Shown: positions 44,998-53,987 of the stretch, in pieces
Layout: each line of letters opens with the position of its first letter
Position numbering within the stretch: position 1 is the first letter of the stretch
Source: Lachnospiraceae bacterium
GTDB lineage: Bacteria; Bacillota; Clostridia; Lachnospirales; Lachnospiraceae
DNA length: 64,000 bases
Assembly (NCBI GenBank): GCA_017618195.1
Contig: JAFZUW010000027.1
Span: forward strand, 62,001-126,000
Reading direction: 5' to 3'
Notes under the pieces: model-generated
Databases searched by the model: none
What the model was told of the DNA's origin: nothing
The model's input: only the letters and a program-made list of their open reading frames with translations
Made by a program: the position numbers and the translations under genes

Positions 44998-45948
44998 CTA
45001 TTCCTTCGAATCGCGAAGTGCCGTTCCGGTGATTTCCAAAAATACGTCGTTAAGTGTCGGAAGTTCTGAGTAAACGCGCCCGAAGCCGAGCTCCGCTTCC
45101 TGCAAAACGCCGAGGATCCGGATCAGGTTGTGACGTCCGCCCGAGCAGCGAACCGTCAGCTTGTTTCCGTCGTATTCGGTCTCGTAAACGTGCGGCTGCG
45201 AAGCGATCTTGGCGCGGACGTCTTCGGGCAGTTCGAGGATCTCAATCGTTACGCTCTCGGTATTGCGGATCATGCTCTTCAGCTCGTCCTTCGTGCCTTC
45301 CGCAACCTTGCGGCCCTTGTCCATGATCGCGATCCGCGTGCAGATCTGCTCAACCTCTTCCATGTAATGCGAGGTGTAAATGACCGTTGCGCCTTCGCGG
45401 TTCAGCTGCTGGATTCCTTCGAGGATGCGGTTACGGCTCTGCGGGTCAACCGCCACCGTAGGCTCGTCGAGGATGATCAGTCTCGGCTTGTGCGCGATTC
45501 CGCAGGCGATGTTCAGTCTTCTCAAAAGACCTCCCGACAGCTTCTTCGGACGGAAGTTTTCGAAATCCTCAAGGCCGACAAATCCGATCGCCCAGTCGAC
45601 GCATTCCTTTCTCTTCGCCTTATCGAGCACGTACAGTCCGCAGAAGTAATCGATGTTCTCGCGTACCGACAGCTCGTCGATAACCGCCACGTTCTGCATG
45701 ATCACGCCGATCTGGCTCTTCGTATCGTAGCTGACCGGCGTCATCTCCTTGCCGAACACTTCGATTTCTCCTTTGTCGTAAGCAAGAAGCGACAGCAGGC
45801 AGTTGATCGTCGTCGTCTTTCCTGAGCCGTTCGGACCGAGCAGTCCGAAGATCTCTCCTTCCTTGATCTCTAACGAAAAATGATCGAGCGCCACCAGTTC
45901 GCCGTAACGCTTTACAAGGTTGTCAATCTTTACTACAGTAGGTTTCAT
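44998..45948 (-). CDS. ABC exporter ATP-binding protein
   Basis: A 316-aa ATPase for the two downstream permeases. It has Walker A GPNGSGKTTT, Q-loop IGVIMQNVAVID, signature LSGGLLRRLNIA (the Q is replaced by L), Walker B LIILDEPTVAVD and the H-loop TSHYMEEVEQI. The C-terminal ~90 residues form the DrrA-like domain. The ATG at 45948 has GTGAGG six bases upstream; the open frame continues upstream to 46068 without support. Antibiotic or peptide export is plausible but not shown. Confidence 0.92.
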   Translation of the reverse strand: MKPTVVKIDNLVKRYGELVALDHFSLEIKEGEIFGLLGPNGSGKTTTINCLLSLLAYDKGEIEVFGKEMTPVSYDTKSQIGVIMQNVAVIDELSVRENIDYFCGLYVLDKAKRKECVDWAIGFVGLEDFENFRPKKLSGGLLRRLNIACGIAHKPRLIILDEPTVAVDPQSRNRILEGIQQLNREGATVIYTSHYMEEVEQICTRIAIMDKGRKVAEGTKDELKSMIRNTESVTIEILELPEDVRAKIASQPHVYETEYDGNKLTVRCSGGRHNLIRILGVLQEAELGFGRVYSELPTLNDVFLEITGTALRDSKE

Positions 45949-46134
45949 TTGCATCCTCACTTTCGTATTCCGCGCGGCCTCCCCGGACCGCTTCCGTGTT
46001 TCTGACATAAGAATAGCGCGGACCGAAGCCCGCGCCAAGTGTGTGATGTCATGATTTGATTGTGACAAATGTCATATGTTGCGCCCCATACCCCATGACA
46101 AGGGTCATCCGGGGCTTTCCCGCTTTCAGAACCA

Positions 46135-46201
46135 TTCCCGGAAAAGGTTATTCCGCCCGTTCCGCGGATTGTTCCCGAAAAAGGTTACTCCGTCGGTTCC
46201 G
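46135..46201 (-). repeat. Tandem duplication across a stop codon
   Basis: Two 30-bp copies (46135-46164 and 46172-46201), 26 of 30 bases identical and 37 bp apart. The second copy contains the last codons and TAA of the putative anti-sigma gene; the first copy lies in the untranslated 3' region and has its own TAA. Confidence 0.8.
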
Positions 46202-47330
46202 TGCTCTTCATCGGAAACTGAAACAGCGCGATGAATTCCTGCGCCGCTTCCGGTCCGACGTAGATGCATTTGCCGAAGCCGCCTCCCATTCCGAGAATAT
46301 AGCCGCCGCTGTAGAGATAGTACTGTACTCCCGACGCATTGACCGGCTCAATAAGCTTGTTATGCACGTAGCCGATTCCGAGCAGCTCTCCGAGCGGATG
46401 TTCTTTACAGAACTTCTGCGCCCAGTCCTTGCCTTCCTCGGGGTTCTCAACCGTATCGTAACGGGATATCCAGGAATCCCATACATGATGCTCTCTTCCC
46501 GCCCACTCGTCGAAGAAAGGCGTATCCTTAAAGAACGCATTGGGCATATCCTTCAGATCGTAGATCGGAGAATCGGCGTTTTTAAAGAGGATGTTTACCA
46601 CCTTCTCGAGCGTCACGGTCGAATCGGTATAGGTCGCCGGAAGTCCGTTGATCATAACCTTGTACGTTTTATCCATCTCAAAATACGTATCGAACGGAAT
46701 TTCCTCACGAAGCTCCGCAACCGTATCAACGTCCGGAATAACGCCTCCGAATACGACGTACTTCTGAATATCCTCGTAATAAACCGCAACCGCATACGAC
46801 GTCTTCACACCGGGAATCCCGTAAACGTCAGCATCCAGTTCGTGCTCGACAATCTCCAGATGCTCCTCGCCGTTTTCCACTACGATTTCTTCCGTGTTTC
46901 CGCGGACCGTATAGGTTCCGATCTTCGCGCCGACCTGCGAACACTCGGTCTCCTGACTGCCGTAATACCGGCCGTCGATTTCAAGGATGCCCGGCATTTG
47001 CCGGAACTCTTCAAGCTGTTCCGCGGTAAGCGGTGTTGTCAGAACCTCGCCCTTCATAAACGGCTTTCCGGCAGCGTATTCCGTCTTCACGGATTCCTTT
47101 CCCTTAGTTCTTCTCTGAAGTAATTTCACGGCCGTAATTCCCCCTGCCACGAGAATCGCAAGCGCAATGCCCGCTGCTGCCAGCGCGGGAACGGACGACC
47201 ATACGGCGCGTCTGCGTTTCACGGTTCCCTTCGTATGCATTACCGATCCGCCGGCAACGCCTTCCGCGGCCTCAACTATATAGCGGTCGTCAATATCGTT
47301 AATCGCATCCATCAAATCCAGTTCATTCAT
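46185..47330 (-). CDS. Putative anti-sigma factor, membrane-anchored
   Basis: A 381-aa protein with a ~48-residue cytoplasmic start (MNELDLMDAINDIDDRYI), one helix (VPALAAAGIALAILVAGGITAV) and a large extracytoplasmic domain of no known family. The start overlaps the sigma gene stop as ATGA. An ECF sigma factor followed by a coupled membrane protein of this shape is normally a sigma/anti-sigma pair; the short N-terminus would bind the sigma factor. The protein is not DUF4179 as far as I can see. The signal sensed is unknown. Confidence 0.75.
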   Translation of the reverse strand: MNELDLMDAINDIDDRYIVEAAEGVAGGSVMHTKGTVKRRRAVWSSVPALAAAGIALAILVAGGITAVKLLQRRTKGKESVKTEYAAGKPFMKGEVLTTPLTAEQLEEFRQMPGILEIDGRYYGSQETECSQVGAKIGTYTVRGNTEEIVVENGEEHLEIVEHELDADVYGIPGVKTSYAVAVYYEDIQKYVVFGGVIPDVDTVAELREEIPFDTYFEMDKTYKVMINGLPATYTDSTVTLEKVVNILFKNADSPIYDLKDMPNAFFKDTPFFDEWAGREHHVWDSWISRYDTVENPEEGKDWAQKFCKEHPLGELLGIGYVHNKLIEPVNASGVQYYLYSGGYILGMGGGFGKCIYVGPEAAQEFIALFQFPMKSTEPTE

Positions 47331-47896
47331 CTTCTGCCCTCCCGAAGTGCTTTCTGCAGCTTCTTCTTAAGCTGGTAAAGCTTGTTGCTTACATAACGCT
47401 CGTCCCTTCCAAGCTGATCTGCGATATCCGTCACGGAACAGTTGAACCAGTACCGTTTCAGAAAGATCATCCGCTTTTCCTTGGACAGTTTCCGCAGAAA
47501 AGACTCCATCTGTGCCTTCAGCTGACCTGCTGCCGGGTCCTCCGAGCGGCGGTTGTCGGGAATGCATTCGGATAGTTCCTCGAATGAGGTGATGACGGCA
47601 TCCCCGCCCCGCTTCTTAGCCTGATTGCTTCGGAGTCTTGAAATGGCCAGGTTTCTTACCGTCCTTAAGAGGTATGCCTTCAGATTGTCCGGATCCGCTT
47701 TCGGAATGCTTTCCCATGCGCGCAGATAGGTATCGTTCACGCATTCCTCCGCGTCCTGGCGGTTCCTCAGTACGCCTTCCGCTACCGCCAGCATATATGC
47801 CCCGTACAGGCGCTGCGTTTCGCGAACGGCATCTTCCGAACCGTTTCGGAACAATTCTATGATTCGATTGTCTTCCGGTGTTCTCTTCGTTGTCAC
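47327..47896 (-). CDS. ECF-type RNA polymerase sigma factor
   Basis: A 189-aa sigma-70 family factor. Region 2 carries YMLAVAEGVLRNRQDAEECVNDTYLRAWESIP, and region 4 is SKEKRMIFLKRYWFNCSVTDIADQLGRDERYVSNKLYQLKKKLQ, a helix-turn-helix (both shown as short motifs elsewhere: DAEECVNDTYL and SVTDIADQLG). The best start is a GTG at 47896 with GAGAGGAG; a GTG at 47944 lacks a site. It is followed by a coupled membrane protein. In many clostridia such pairs respond to envelope stress. Confidence 0.9.
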   Translation of the reverse strand: MTTKRTPEDNRIIELFRNGSEDAVRETQRLYGAYMLAVAEGVLRNRQDAEECVNDTYLRAWESIPKADPDNLKAYLLRTVRNLAISRLRSNQAKKRGGDAVITSFEELSECIPDNRRSEDPAAGQLKAQMESFLRKLSKEKRMIFLKRYWFNCSVTDIADQLGRDERYVSNKLYQLKKKLQKALREGRR

Positions 47897-47974
47897 AATG
47901 GCTCCTCTCAGACGGGTTGTCAGCCGAGTCTTTTCTGTCTTCACACATTATGACGCAGAAAATTTCGGGATTTC

Positions 47975-48817
47975 TTATTTTACGATTTCATCAATTGTCG
48001 AAATTGTGGAAAATGCGCCGCCGTTGTTCGCGATGATCTCCTTCATCTTCGGCAGCTCAAAGTAGTTTACATAGCAGATCAGCGTCGTATTGCTACCTGA
48101 GATCAGCCCGTACGAATCCATGAGCGTACAGGTCTTGTTGAGCTCGTCGCGGATCTCCTGCGCCATCTTCTTCGCGTCCTTCGTGATGATGGTCACCTGC
48201 TTGATGGCTTCGAACCGGTCCGTAAAATGGTTGATGACCGACGTCGCGACAACGTACACGAGAAGGCTCATCAGGGCGGCGTTCCGGTTGATCAGAAGGA
48301 ATACCGCAAGGTATACGCATGCGTTAAATGCGATCAGTATATAAGTCATGCTGAAGCTCTGCCCGGTCTTGTCGGAGAGTTTTCTTACAACGATGTTCGC
48401 AAAGATTTCGGAGCCGTCGATACAGCCGCCGCACCGAAGGATCATCGCAAGCCCCGCGCCGAGGATTGCGCCTCCGAAGACGACCGCGAGGAAATGCTCC
48501 GTATTGAGCTCGAACGGGATCCACTTAAAAAGCTCAAGCCCGAGCGTATAAACGACGGAGCCGAGCACGGCCGCGAGACCGAACATTTTCCCTAAGATGA
48601 CAAATGCGAGTATTAAAAACGGCAGGAACACTGCTGCCACGCAGAGCGAAAGATTCCATCCGGTCAGCTTGCTGATAAGGATCGCGATGCCCGCCGTACC
48701 GTAATCGATCGCGTCGTTCGGGATCAGGATGCACACGACCGAAAAACTCGCCATCAGCGCACCGATGATAATGCCGATTGCGGCAAATACGTACCCGATT
48801 CTTCTCTTTGAATCCAT
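47975..48817 (-). CDS. YitT family membrane protein
   Basis: A 280-aa protein with five to six hydrophobic helices (DUF161) and a C-terminal ~90-residue DUF2179 domain (VTIITKDAKKMAQEIRDELNK... and DEIVK end). Typical family motifs include GTAGIAILISKLTGWN and GGAILGAGLAMILRCGGCIDGSEI. Function in the family is unclear. It has its own promoter. It lies upstream of the ECF sigma gene in the same direction. Confidence 0.92.
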   Translation of the reverse strand: MDSKRRIGYVFAAIGIIIGALMASFSVVCILIPNDAIDYGTAGIAILISKLTGWNLSLCVAAVFLPFLILAFVILGKMFGLAAVLGSVVYTLGLELFKWIPFELNTEHFLAVVFGGAILGAGLAMILRCGGCIDGSEIFANIVVRKLSDKTGQSFSMTYILIAFNACVYLAVFLLINRNAALMSLLVYVVATSVINHFTDRFEAIKQVTIITKDAKKMAQEIRDELNKTCTLMDSYGLISGSNTTLICYVNYFELPKMKEIIANNGGAFSTISTIDEIVK

Positions 48818-48880
48818 AGAGCGTTCCTCCGTATTCCATGATAACCGTCTTGTTCCCGCGGACTCCGTCCGCCCGTTTTA

Positions 48881-48910
48881 ACTATAGCAAAGCAGGAAAG
48901 CGGCAGTCAA
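48881..48910 (-). promoter_or_regulatory. Predicted sigma-A promoter of the YitT gene
   Basis: TTGACT (48910-48905) and TATAGT (48886-48881), 18-bp spacer, minus strand. It faces away from the sensor kinase promoter ~55 bp further right. Confidence 0.65.
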
Positions 48911-48963
48911 TGGAAATTTGCACCCAAGTGCCGTGCGGGGAAATGCATTTTGCTAATATTTCC

Positions 48964-48992
48964 TTGTGTTTCCCGCGTGCGTAAATTATAAT
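48964..48992 (+). promoter_or_regulatory. Predicted sigma-A promoter of the two-component system
   Basis: TTGTGT (48964-48969) and TATAAT (48987-48992), 17-bp spacer, plus strand, ~115 bp before the kinase ATG. The long GC-rich leader has no hairpin of note. Confidence 0.65.
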
Positions 48993-49107
48993 CGAATGAG
49001 ATGCATGCGGCGCGCCCGGATTCCTTCCGTCCGGTGCCGCATCGGATATCCGCTTCGGGGATCACGTCCGGCGGTGCCGCATCAAAAACGTATTTCAAGG
49101 AGTCCGA

Positions 49108-50256
49108 ATGAACCGGCTTTATGAAAAACTCGCGATCCTTCTGCTGTGCCTGCCCGGCTTTCTGCTTTCGGGCACTGTCGCGCTGTCCGTCATGGCGTTT
49201 CTTTTCGCCGTGATTGTTTCGTGTACGGTGCAGCTTCTGAGCGGACGGAAGATCGTCTTGGTTATTCTGTTCGCAGCGTCCGCCCTGTGCGGCGTCCTGC
49301 CGGTTCTGACGTGCGCGCTTCCGCTCTTTTTATACGACTCGATCCGTGAGAAGAAATGGTGGCTCGTGCTTCCGGGCGTCTCGGTAATCGCCAATATAAA
49401 CGCCCTCTCCTTCCCGCAGATTCTGTGCATCCTCACCGGGCTGACCGTAACGCTGATGCTCGTGCTCCGCATGACAAGCCTCGAGGATTCGGTCGGACGG
49501 CTTACCGAACTGCATGACAGCATCACCGAGAAAAATGTGCAGCTCGCCGAGCAGAACAAACGCCTCTTTGAGGCGCAGGACAGCGAGATCCACGTTGCCA
49601 CGCTAAAGGAACGGAACCGTATCGCCCGTGAGATTCACGACAATGTCGGACATCTGCTGACGCGCTCCATCCTGCAGACCGGAGCGCTCCAGATATTAAA
49701 TAAAGACGAATCGCTCCGCGAGCCGTTAAATGAACTCAAAACGACGCTTGACGGCGCCATGACGAGCATCCGCGAAAGCGTGCACGACCTGCACGACGAT
49801 TCGATTGATTTAAAGCGCGTGCTTCAGGAAATGGCGGACGCCGTGAACGTCGAACCCGAGAACGCCGCCGATTCTTCAGACGGACACGAACCGCTGCCCG
49901 GACAGGCCGCGTCGAACCGCGGTCCGTCCCGTTTCGACATCAATCTGCAGTATGACGCTTCACAGAACATCCCCGGCCACATCAAGCTCTGCGTCGCGGG
50001 CATTGTAAAGGAAGGCATCTCGAACGCCGTTAAGCATTCAAACGGCGACCGGCTCGATATCATATTCCGCGAGCATCCCGCATTTTACCAGCTGCTGATC
50101 GAGGATAACGGACATAACAAGGAAGGCAGGGAACTGTCCGGCGGAATCGGTCTTCACAATATGGAAGACCGCGCAAAAAGCGTCGGCGGGCGGATCACAT
50201 TTACCGCCTCCGAGCAGGGCTTCCGCGTATTTCTGACGATCCCGAAGCAGGCGTAA
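49108..50256 (+). CDS. Sensor histidine kinase (NarL/LiaS type)
   Basis: A 382-aa kinase with four to five N-terminal helices and no large outside domain, a coiled linker (EKNVQLAEQNKRLFEAQDSE), a HisKA_3 dimerisation domain with the phosphorylated His177 (RIAREIHDNVGH) and a HATPase domain (VKEGISNAVKHSNG, EDNGHNKEG, GGIGLHNMEDR). AAGGAG precedes the ATG. The lack of a sensory domain suggests it detects an intramembrane or partner signal. It pairs with the response regulator 99 bp downstream. Confidence 0.92.
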   Translation: MNRLYEKLAILLLCLPGFLLSGTVALSVMAFLFAVIVSCTVQLLSGRKIVLVILFAASALCGVLPVLTCALPLFLYDSIREKKWWLVLPGVSVIANINALSFPQILCILTGLTVTLMLVLRMTSLEDSVGRLTELHDSITEKNVQLAEQNKRLFEAQDSEIHVATLKERNRIAREIHDNVGHLLTRSILQTGALQILNKDESLREPLNELKTTLDGAMTSIRESVHDLHDDSIDLKRVLQEMADAVNVEPENAADSSDGHEPLPGQAASNRGPSRFDINLQYDASQNIPGHIKLCVAGIVKEGISNAVKHSNGDRLDIIFREHPAFYQLLIEDNGHNKEGRELSGGIGLHNMEDRAKSVGGRITFTASEQGFRVFLTIPKQA

Positions 50257-50355
50257 GTACGGACCCGGCAGCAGGGAAACGCTTCGTTCGATGAACAGAC
50301 TTCACCCGGCAGTTCGGACTGCCGCATCCGATAGATTCAGACAAAGGAGACGCAC

Positions 50356-50982
50356 ATGAACATAGTTGTAATTGACGATGACCGCCTTGTCGCGCTGTCG
50401 CTTAAAACGATTCTGGAGAGCACGGGAAGCATTTCCGTTATTGCGACCGGCCACAGCGGCGAGGACGCGATCCGGCTTTATGATGAGAACACGCCCGAGG
50501 TCATTCTGATGGATATCCGCATGGAAGGCATGACCGGGCTCGAAGCAGGCGAGGTCATCTTAAAAAAACATCCCGATGCGAAGATCTTGTATCTGACCAC
50601 GTTTTCCGACGATGAGTACATTATCAAAGCGCTCAACATCGGCGCCAAAGGGTACATCTTAAAGCAGGACTTTGCCGCGATCGCGCCGGCGCTCGAAGCC
50701 GTCATGCGCGGCCAGACCGTCTTCGGCGACAAGATCATCGGCAAGCTTCCCGAACTCATGAAGGCGGCCGATTCGTATGATTACGAGGCGCACGGCATTA
50801 CCGACAAGGAACGCGAGATCCTCGAGCTCGTAGCCGCGGGCCGCTCAAACCGCGAGATTGCCTCGGAACTCTTCTTAAGCGAAGGCACGGTCCGTAACTA
50901 CTTAAGCTCGCTTCTTGACAAGCTGCAGCTTCGCGACCGCACGCAGCTGGCGGTATACTACTACACGGAGATTAAGAAGTAG
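50356..50982 (+). CDS. NarL/LuxR-type response regulator
   Basis: A 208-aa regulator with a receiver domain (acidic pocket DDD at 7-9, phosphoacceptor Asp53 in ILMDIRM, Thr/Lys later) and a C-terminal LuxR helix-turn-helix (TDKEREILELVAAGRSNREIA, split here: DKEREILELVAAG and LFLSEGTVRNYLSSLLDKL). AAAGGAG lies upstream. It regulates unknown targets; no ABC transporter follows it. The last codons (IKK, TAG) form part of the first unit of the tandem repeat described next. Confidence 0.94.
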   Translation: MNIVVIDDDRLVALSLKTILESTGSISVIATGHSGEDAIRLYDENTPEVILMDIRMEGMTGLEAGEVILKKHPDAKILYLTTFSDDEYIIKALNIGAKGYILKQDFAAIAPALEAVMRGQTVFGDKIIGKLPELMKAADSYDYEAHGITDKEREILELVAAGRSNREIASELFLSEGTVRNYLSSLLDKLQLRDRTQLAVYYYTEIKK

Positions 50983-51118
50983 CAGCCGGTGTACTGCTGC
51001 GCAAAGAATAAGAAGGCTGTCGCCGGTGTACTGCTGCGCAAAAAATAAGAAGCTGTCGCGGGTGTACTTCTTGCACATAAAATAAGAAGCAGCCGTCGGT
51101 GTGCTTCTGCGTATGGAT
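50971..51118 (+). repeat. Four-unit 37-bp tandem repeat at the response regulator 3' end
   Basis: Four degenerate copies begin at 50971, 51008, 51045 and 51082, exactly 37 bp apart. Each starts with ATAAGAAG (ATTAAGAAG in the first) and contains a GGTGTACTGCTGCGCA-like core. The first copy contains the stop codon of the response regulator. Since 37 is not a multiple of three, the repeats are not a coding extension. Confidence 0.9.
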
Positions 51119-51159
51119 AAAAAACAGGGAACGGCTCTTGGTCCGTTCCCTGTTTTATG
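51119..51159. terminator. Bidirectional terminator after the two-component system
   Basis: A 14-bp perfect stem (51121-51134 with 51143-51156), an 8-nt loop, As before and Ts after. It serves the response regulator and the convergent surface-protein gene. Confidence 0.92.
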
Positions 51160-51172
51160 TTAAAGCGTATTT

Positions 51173-53074
51173 CTATTGTCCGTCCGTTGTCTCATCCTTC
51201 GCCTCCGAAGGTTCCGCAGGCTGCGAACCGGAGTCATCCGAAGCATTGTCCTTTCCGGCATCCCCGGTTGTGTCCGCAGGCGCACCGGCGCTCTTCCGCT
51301 TCAGCGTGCATACCGCAAGAACAACCGCTGTTACAAGCACAACGCAGAGCGGAATGATCCAGTATAACGGGCTTAACGGCTCGTCTTTCTGCGCGGTGGT
51401 TTTCGCATCTTTCTCGCCGGCATCGGTCCGGCCTTCGTCAGCTCCGGGCGTTCCGGTCAGAACCGCAGGTTCTTCGGTAGGCTTCGGCGTTGCCGTCGGC
51501 ACGTCCGTAGGCGTCGGTGTCGGAGTCGGCGTAACCGTTTCTTTCTCCCTTATTTCCACCCGAATCGTAACATCCTGATACGGCAGAGTGAAATTATAGT
51601 ATTCTGCGTTATGTTCTCTGGAAACATCAGTCTCCTCCGAAAAAGCCGAATACACTTCGTACCCCTCTGCGGGAATGATCTTATATCTCTGTTCGGGGAC
51701 AAATCCGTCACCGGGTTCTCTCGTTTCCGTTAAGAAACCGATAACCGCTTTGTCCGCATTTTCCCCGGTCAGATTAATCGAATATACCGCTTTCTGCATC
51801 TCACCGTTGAGGAATGTAATATCATGATTGATTCCGCCTTTAACGGCAGGAACGGTAACCGAATCACAGCCCAGACTGCATGTGGAAAGGTATCCGCTCT
51901 CAATGGAAAAGTCCGCGCTTCCGTTCCCGTCAAGGTCATACTGCTCTTCATTGTCCGGCATACGGTAAGGCTCGAGGTTCTTTTTCAGAAGCTCAGCGTT
52001 CTTCGCTGAAGTGTACAAATCCGACCATTCATCTATCACATACTGATCGTCGCCGAAATCCACCGTTATCGGCCAGAATGGGCCGTCATTCTGCCCCTCG
52101 GTAACATAAGTATTTACGCTTCGCAGTTTACACGGGCCGGCTGCCGTTCCCGCATACGCCGTACTGATATAGACGTCATCCGTACCGTCACCGTCAATAT
52201 CATAAAACCCTTCAAAATAATCCGTCGGGAAATACCATGTTTCATTGAACATGGATTCCATCACACAGTTCCCGACATTTCCCAAGCGCCCTTCGCTGTA
52301 AATATCACAGTAGACGGAATACTTAAACGTCGCTGCCTTCTGTTTTTCAATCACCGGGGTGAGAGTGATGTCCGATGCGGGCATAACATATTCCCAGAAT
52401 ATAGGTAAATCTGAAAACTGCGTCCCAAAATCAAAAAACCCGGACTTCAAATTCTTCAGGTACTGTCCTTTGGGAAGATCAATACTGAAATAGAGTATTT
52501 CTCCCGGAACGGCACCCGTTACCTCCTCAAGTCTTTCTTTCCCGTCGTTGTCCCTGACATAACGGCAGGCTTTTCCTTGTTCGGCAGTGATCTTATACTC
52601 ATTCTGAATCTCCTTAAGATTTCCGATTTTAAAAGTCACCGACGAAATAAAATCCGTCTCGTCCGGTAAGCGGTAATAAGTTCCCTCATATGCCTTCTGA
52701 TACTTATCCCAGCTTGACGTGACCGTTACATCTCCGGTAAGACTCCAGCCCGGCAGAGGAGTGAATACATAATAATGGGACTCGGGATAAAAATACGGAT
52801 TCCAATACGTACAGGCAATGTCCAGCGTGCCGTCCCCATCGACATCCATCTTGCAGTCCATGCCGTCAATTTCAACCGCATATCCAAGACTCTTGCATAA
52901 GAAAGCCACTTCTTCCCCATAACCGTATTCAAAAAAAATAGTATCCGCGCCCTTACTCAAATCGATCGTAAGCGTCACGGGGACGAGGTCCCAATCCTCC
53001 CCGGAAGCCTTCCCTGCAGTCATCCCGCCTGCAATCAGCGTTATCAGCATCAATATCGAAACAATTCTCTTCAT
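51173..53074 (-). CDS. Secreted membrane-anchored protein with DxDGDG calcium-type loops
   Basis: A 633-aa protein. A signal peptide (MKRIVSILMLITLIAGGMTAG) is followed by a large outside region with three acidic loops (DVDGDGTLD, DIDGDGTDD and DLDGNGSAD), which resemble EF-hand or thrombospondin-3 calcium sites. Then come a PTPTPTPTDVPTATPKPTEE linker and a C-terminal helix (LYWIIPLCVVLVTAVVLAV) with a polar tail. The ATG at 53074 has GGAGG; a longer frame to 53134 adds 20 residues without support. No sortase motif or dockerin pair is evident. The outside domains were not recognised. Confidence 0.78.
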   Translation of the reverse strand: MKRIVSILMLITLIAGGMTAGKASGEDWDLVPVTLTIDLSKGADTIFFEYGYGEEVAFLCKSLGYAVEIDGMDCKMDVDGDGTLDIACTYWNPYFYPESHYYVFTPLPGWSLTGDVTVTSSWDKYQKAYEGTYYRLPDETDFISSVTFKIGNLKEIQNEYKITAEQGKACRYVRDNDGKERLEEVTGAVPGEILYFSIDLPKGQYLKNLKSGFFDFGTQFSDLPIFWEYVMPASDITLTPVIEKQKAATFKYSVYCDIYSEGRLGNVGNCVMESMFNETWYFPTDYFEGFYDIDGDGTDDVYISTAYAGTAAGPCKLRSVNTYVTEGQNDGPFWPITVDFGDDQYVIDEWSDLYTSAKNAELLKKNLEPYRMPDNEEQYDLDGNGSADFSIESGYLSTCSLGCDSVTVPAVKGGINHDITFLNGEMQKAVYSINLTGENADKAVIGFLTETREPGDGFVPEQRYKIIPAEGYEVYSAFSEETDVSREHNAEYYNFTLPYQDVTIRVEIREKETVTPTPTPTPTDVPTATPKPTEEPAVLTGTPGADEGRTDAGEKDAKTTAQKDEPLSPLYWIIPLCVVLVTAVVLAVCTLKRKSAGAPADTTGDAGKDNASDDSGSQPAEPSEAKDETTDGQ

Positions 53075-53204
53075 CTTCACCCTCCATTGCCCCGGTTCCT
53101 GCCGGAGCATATTCATTATAACACCGAAAAACACCGATATTCAATATCGAAACACTGCGTCCGGTTGTCCGCAACGATTTTACATGGATTTAAGGTAAAT
53201 AATA

Positions 53205-53233
53205 TTGACATTCCGCCCGAGTTATGCTATCTT
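53205..53233 (+). promoter_or_regulatory. Predicted sigma-A promoter of the paired zinc-ribbon genes
   Basis: Consensus TTGACA (53205-53210) and TATCTT (53228-53233) with a 17-bp spacer, about 60 bp before the GTG start. Confidence 0.72.
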
Positions 53234-53290
53234 GTCCCAAACGGCAGACGGACCTTATGTAGTCCGTATTCAGATTAAAGGAGTTTGTTC

Positions 53291-53929
53291 GTGAAGAAAC
53301 GTACGACAATTGAAATGACGCTCTCGAGATGCCCCTCCTGCGGCGTATATACCAAGGATTTCAACGGGATATGTCCCTGTTGCGGCGCCTCGATGACGGT
53401 CAGTGAGAGTTTTACCAAAGAATATGAAGAAGGCATTATGCCCGAAGCAGCACCGATACAGTATCCGACGTTGAGATCAACCTTTAAGAATTATTCCACT
53501 TTCACGGTTAACTCAATCGTACTGTTCGTCATTCTGACATTCACATGCCTCAACATGTTTGTGTTTCATCTCGCGGCGACATCCGATTTTAAAAGTGCAC
53601 TGTTATCTTTAATCATGATGTTCTTTGTTTTGCTCATCTTTGGGCTCTGCTATATCATTGATTTCATTTCGTACCTGTATCTGAAAAGACGCGGCCGTTC
53701 CATAAAAGGGATCATCCTCGGATACAATACCGTGCGTGACCCGCATGATAACGGCGAACCGTATTATTCTGCGGATGTAACCGTCCAGATGCAGGTGTTT
53801 GCACGGATTCACAACAAGGATATGATCGTATTTGTCATAGCCCCGGACGGAGTCAATGAACTGACTCATCCGCGCGGAACCGAAGTAACCTTGTTCGGAT
53901 ACGCCGACAAATACACCGTGGAACTATAA
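53291..53929 (+). CDS. Zinc-ribbon membrane protein, copy 1
   Basis: A 212-aa protein with an N-terminal zinc ribbon (CPSCG...CPCCG, residues ~13-33), two hydrophobic helices (VNSIVLFVILTFTCLNMFVF and LLSLIMMFFVLLIFGLCYII) and a C-terminal ~80-residue domain (SADVTVQMQVFARIHNKD...FVIAPDGVNE). The start is a GTG at 53291, seven bases after AAAGGAG; a TTG at 53285 is too close. The next gene is a paralogue sharing the whole layout, including the ending (GTEVTLFGYADKYTVEL and GTELIITGHDDKFVID). Function unknown. Confidence 0.78.
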   Translation: MKKRTTIEMTLSRCPSCGVYTKDFNGICPCCGASMTVSESFTKEYEEGIMPEAAPIQYPTLRSTFKNYSTFTVNSIVLFVILTFTCLNMFVFHLAATSDFKSALLSLIMMFFVLLIFGLCYIIDFISYLYLKRRGRSIKGIILGYNTVRDPHDNGEPYYSADVTVQMQVFARIHNKDMIVFVIAPDGVNELTHPRGTEVTLFGYADKYTVEL

Positions 53930-53987
53930 TCTGTCGATCGGTTTTAATAAAGCCGATCCGTCCGTATCCATTACACGGAGGAATTAC

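Noticed and set aside
50971..51118. Possible small CRISPR array
   Set aside because: Repeats are tandem without spacers and diverge from unit to unit. No cas genes are present.
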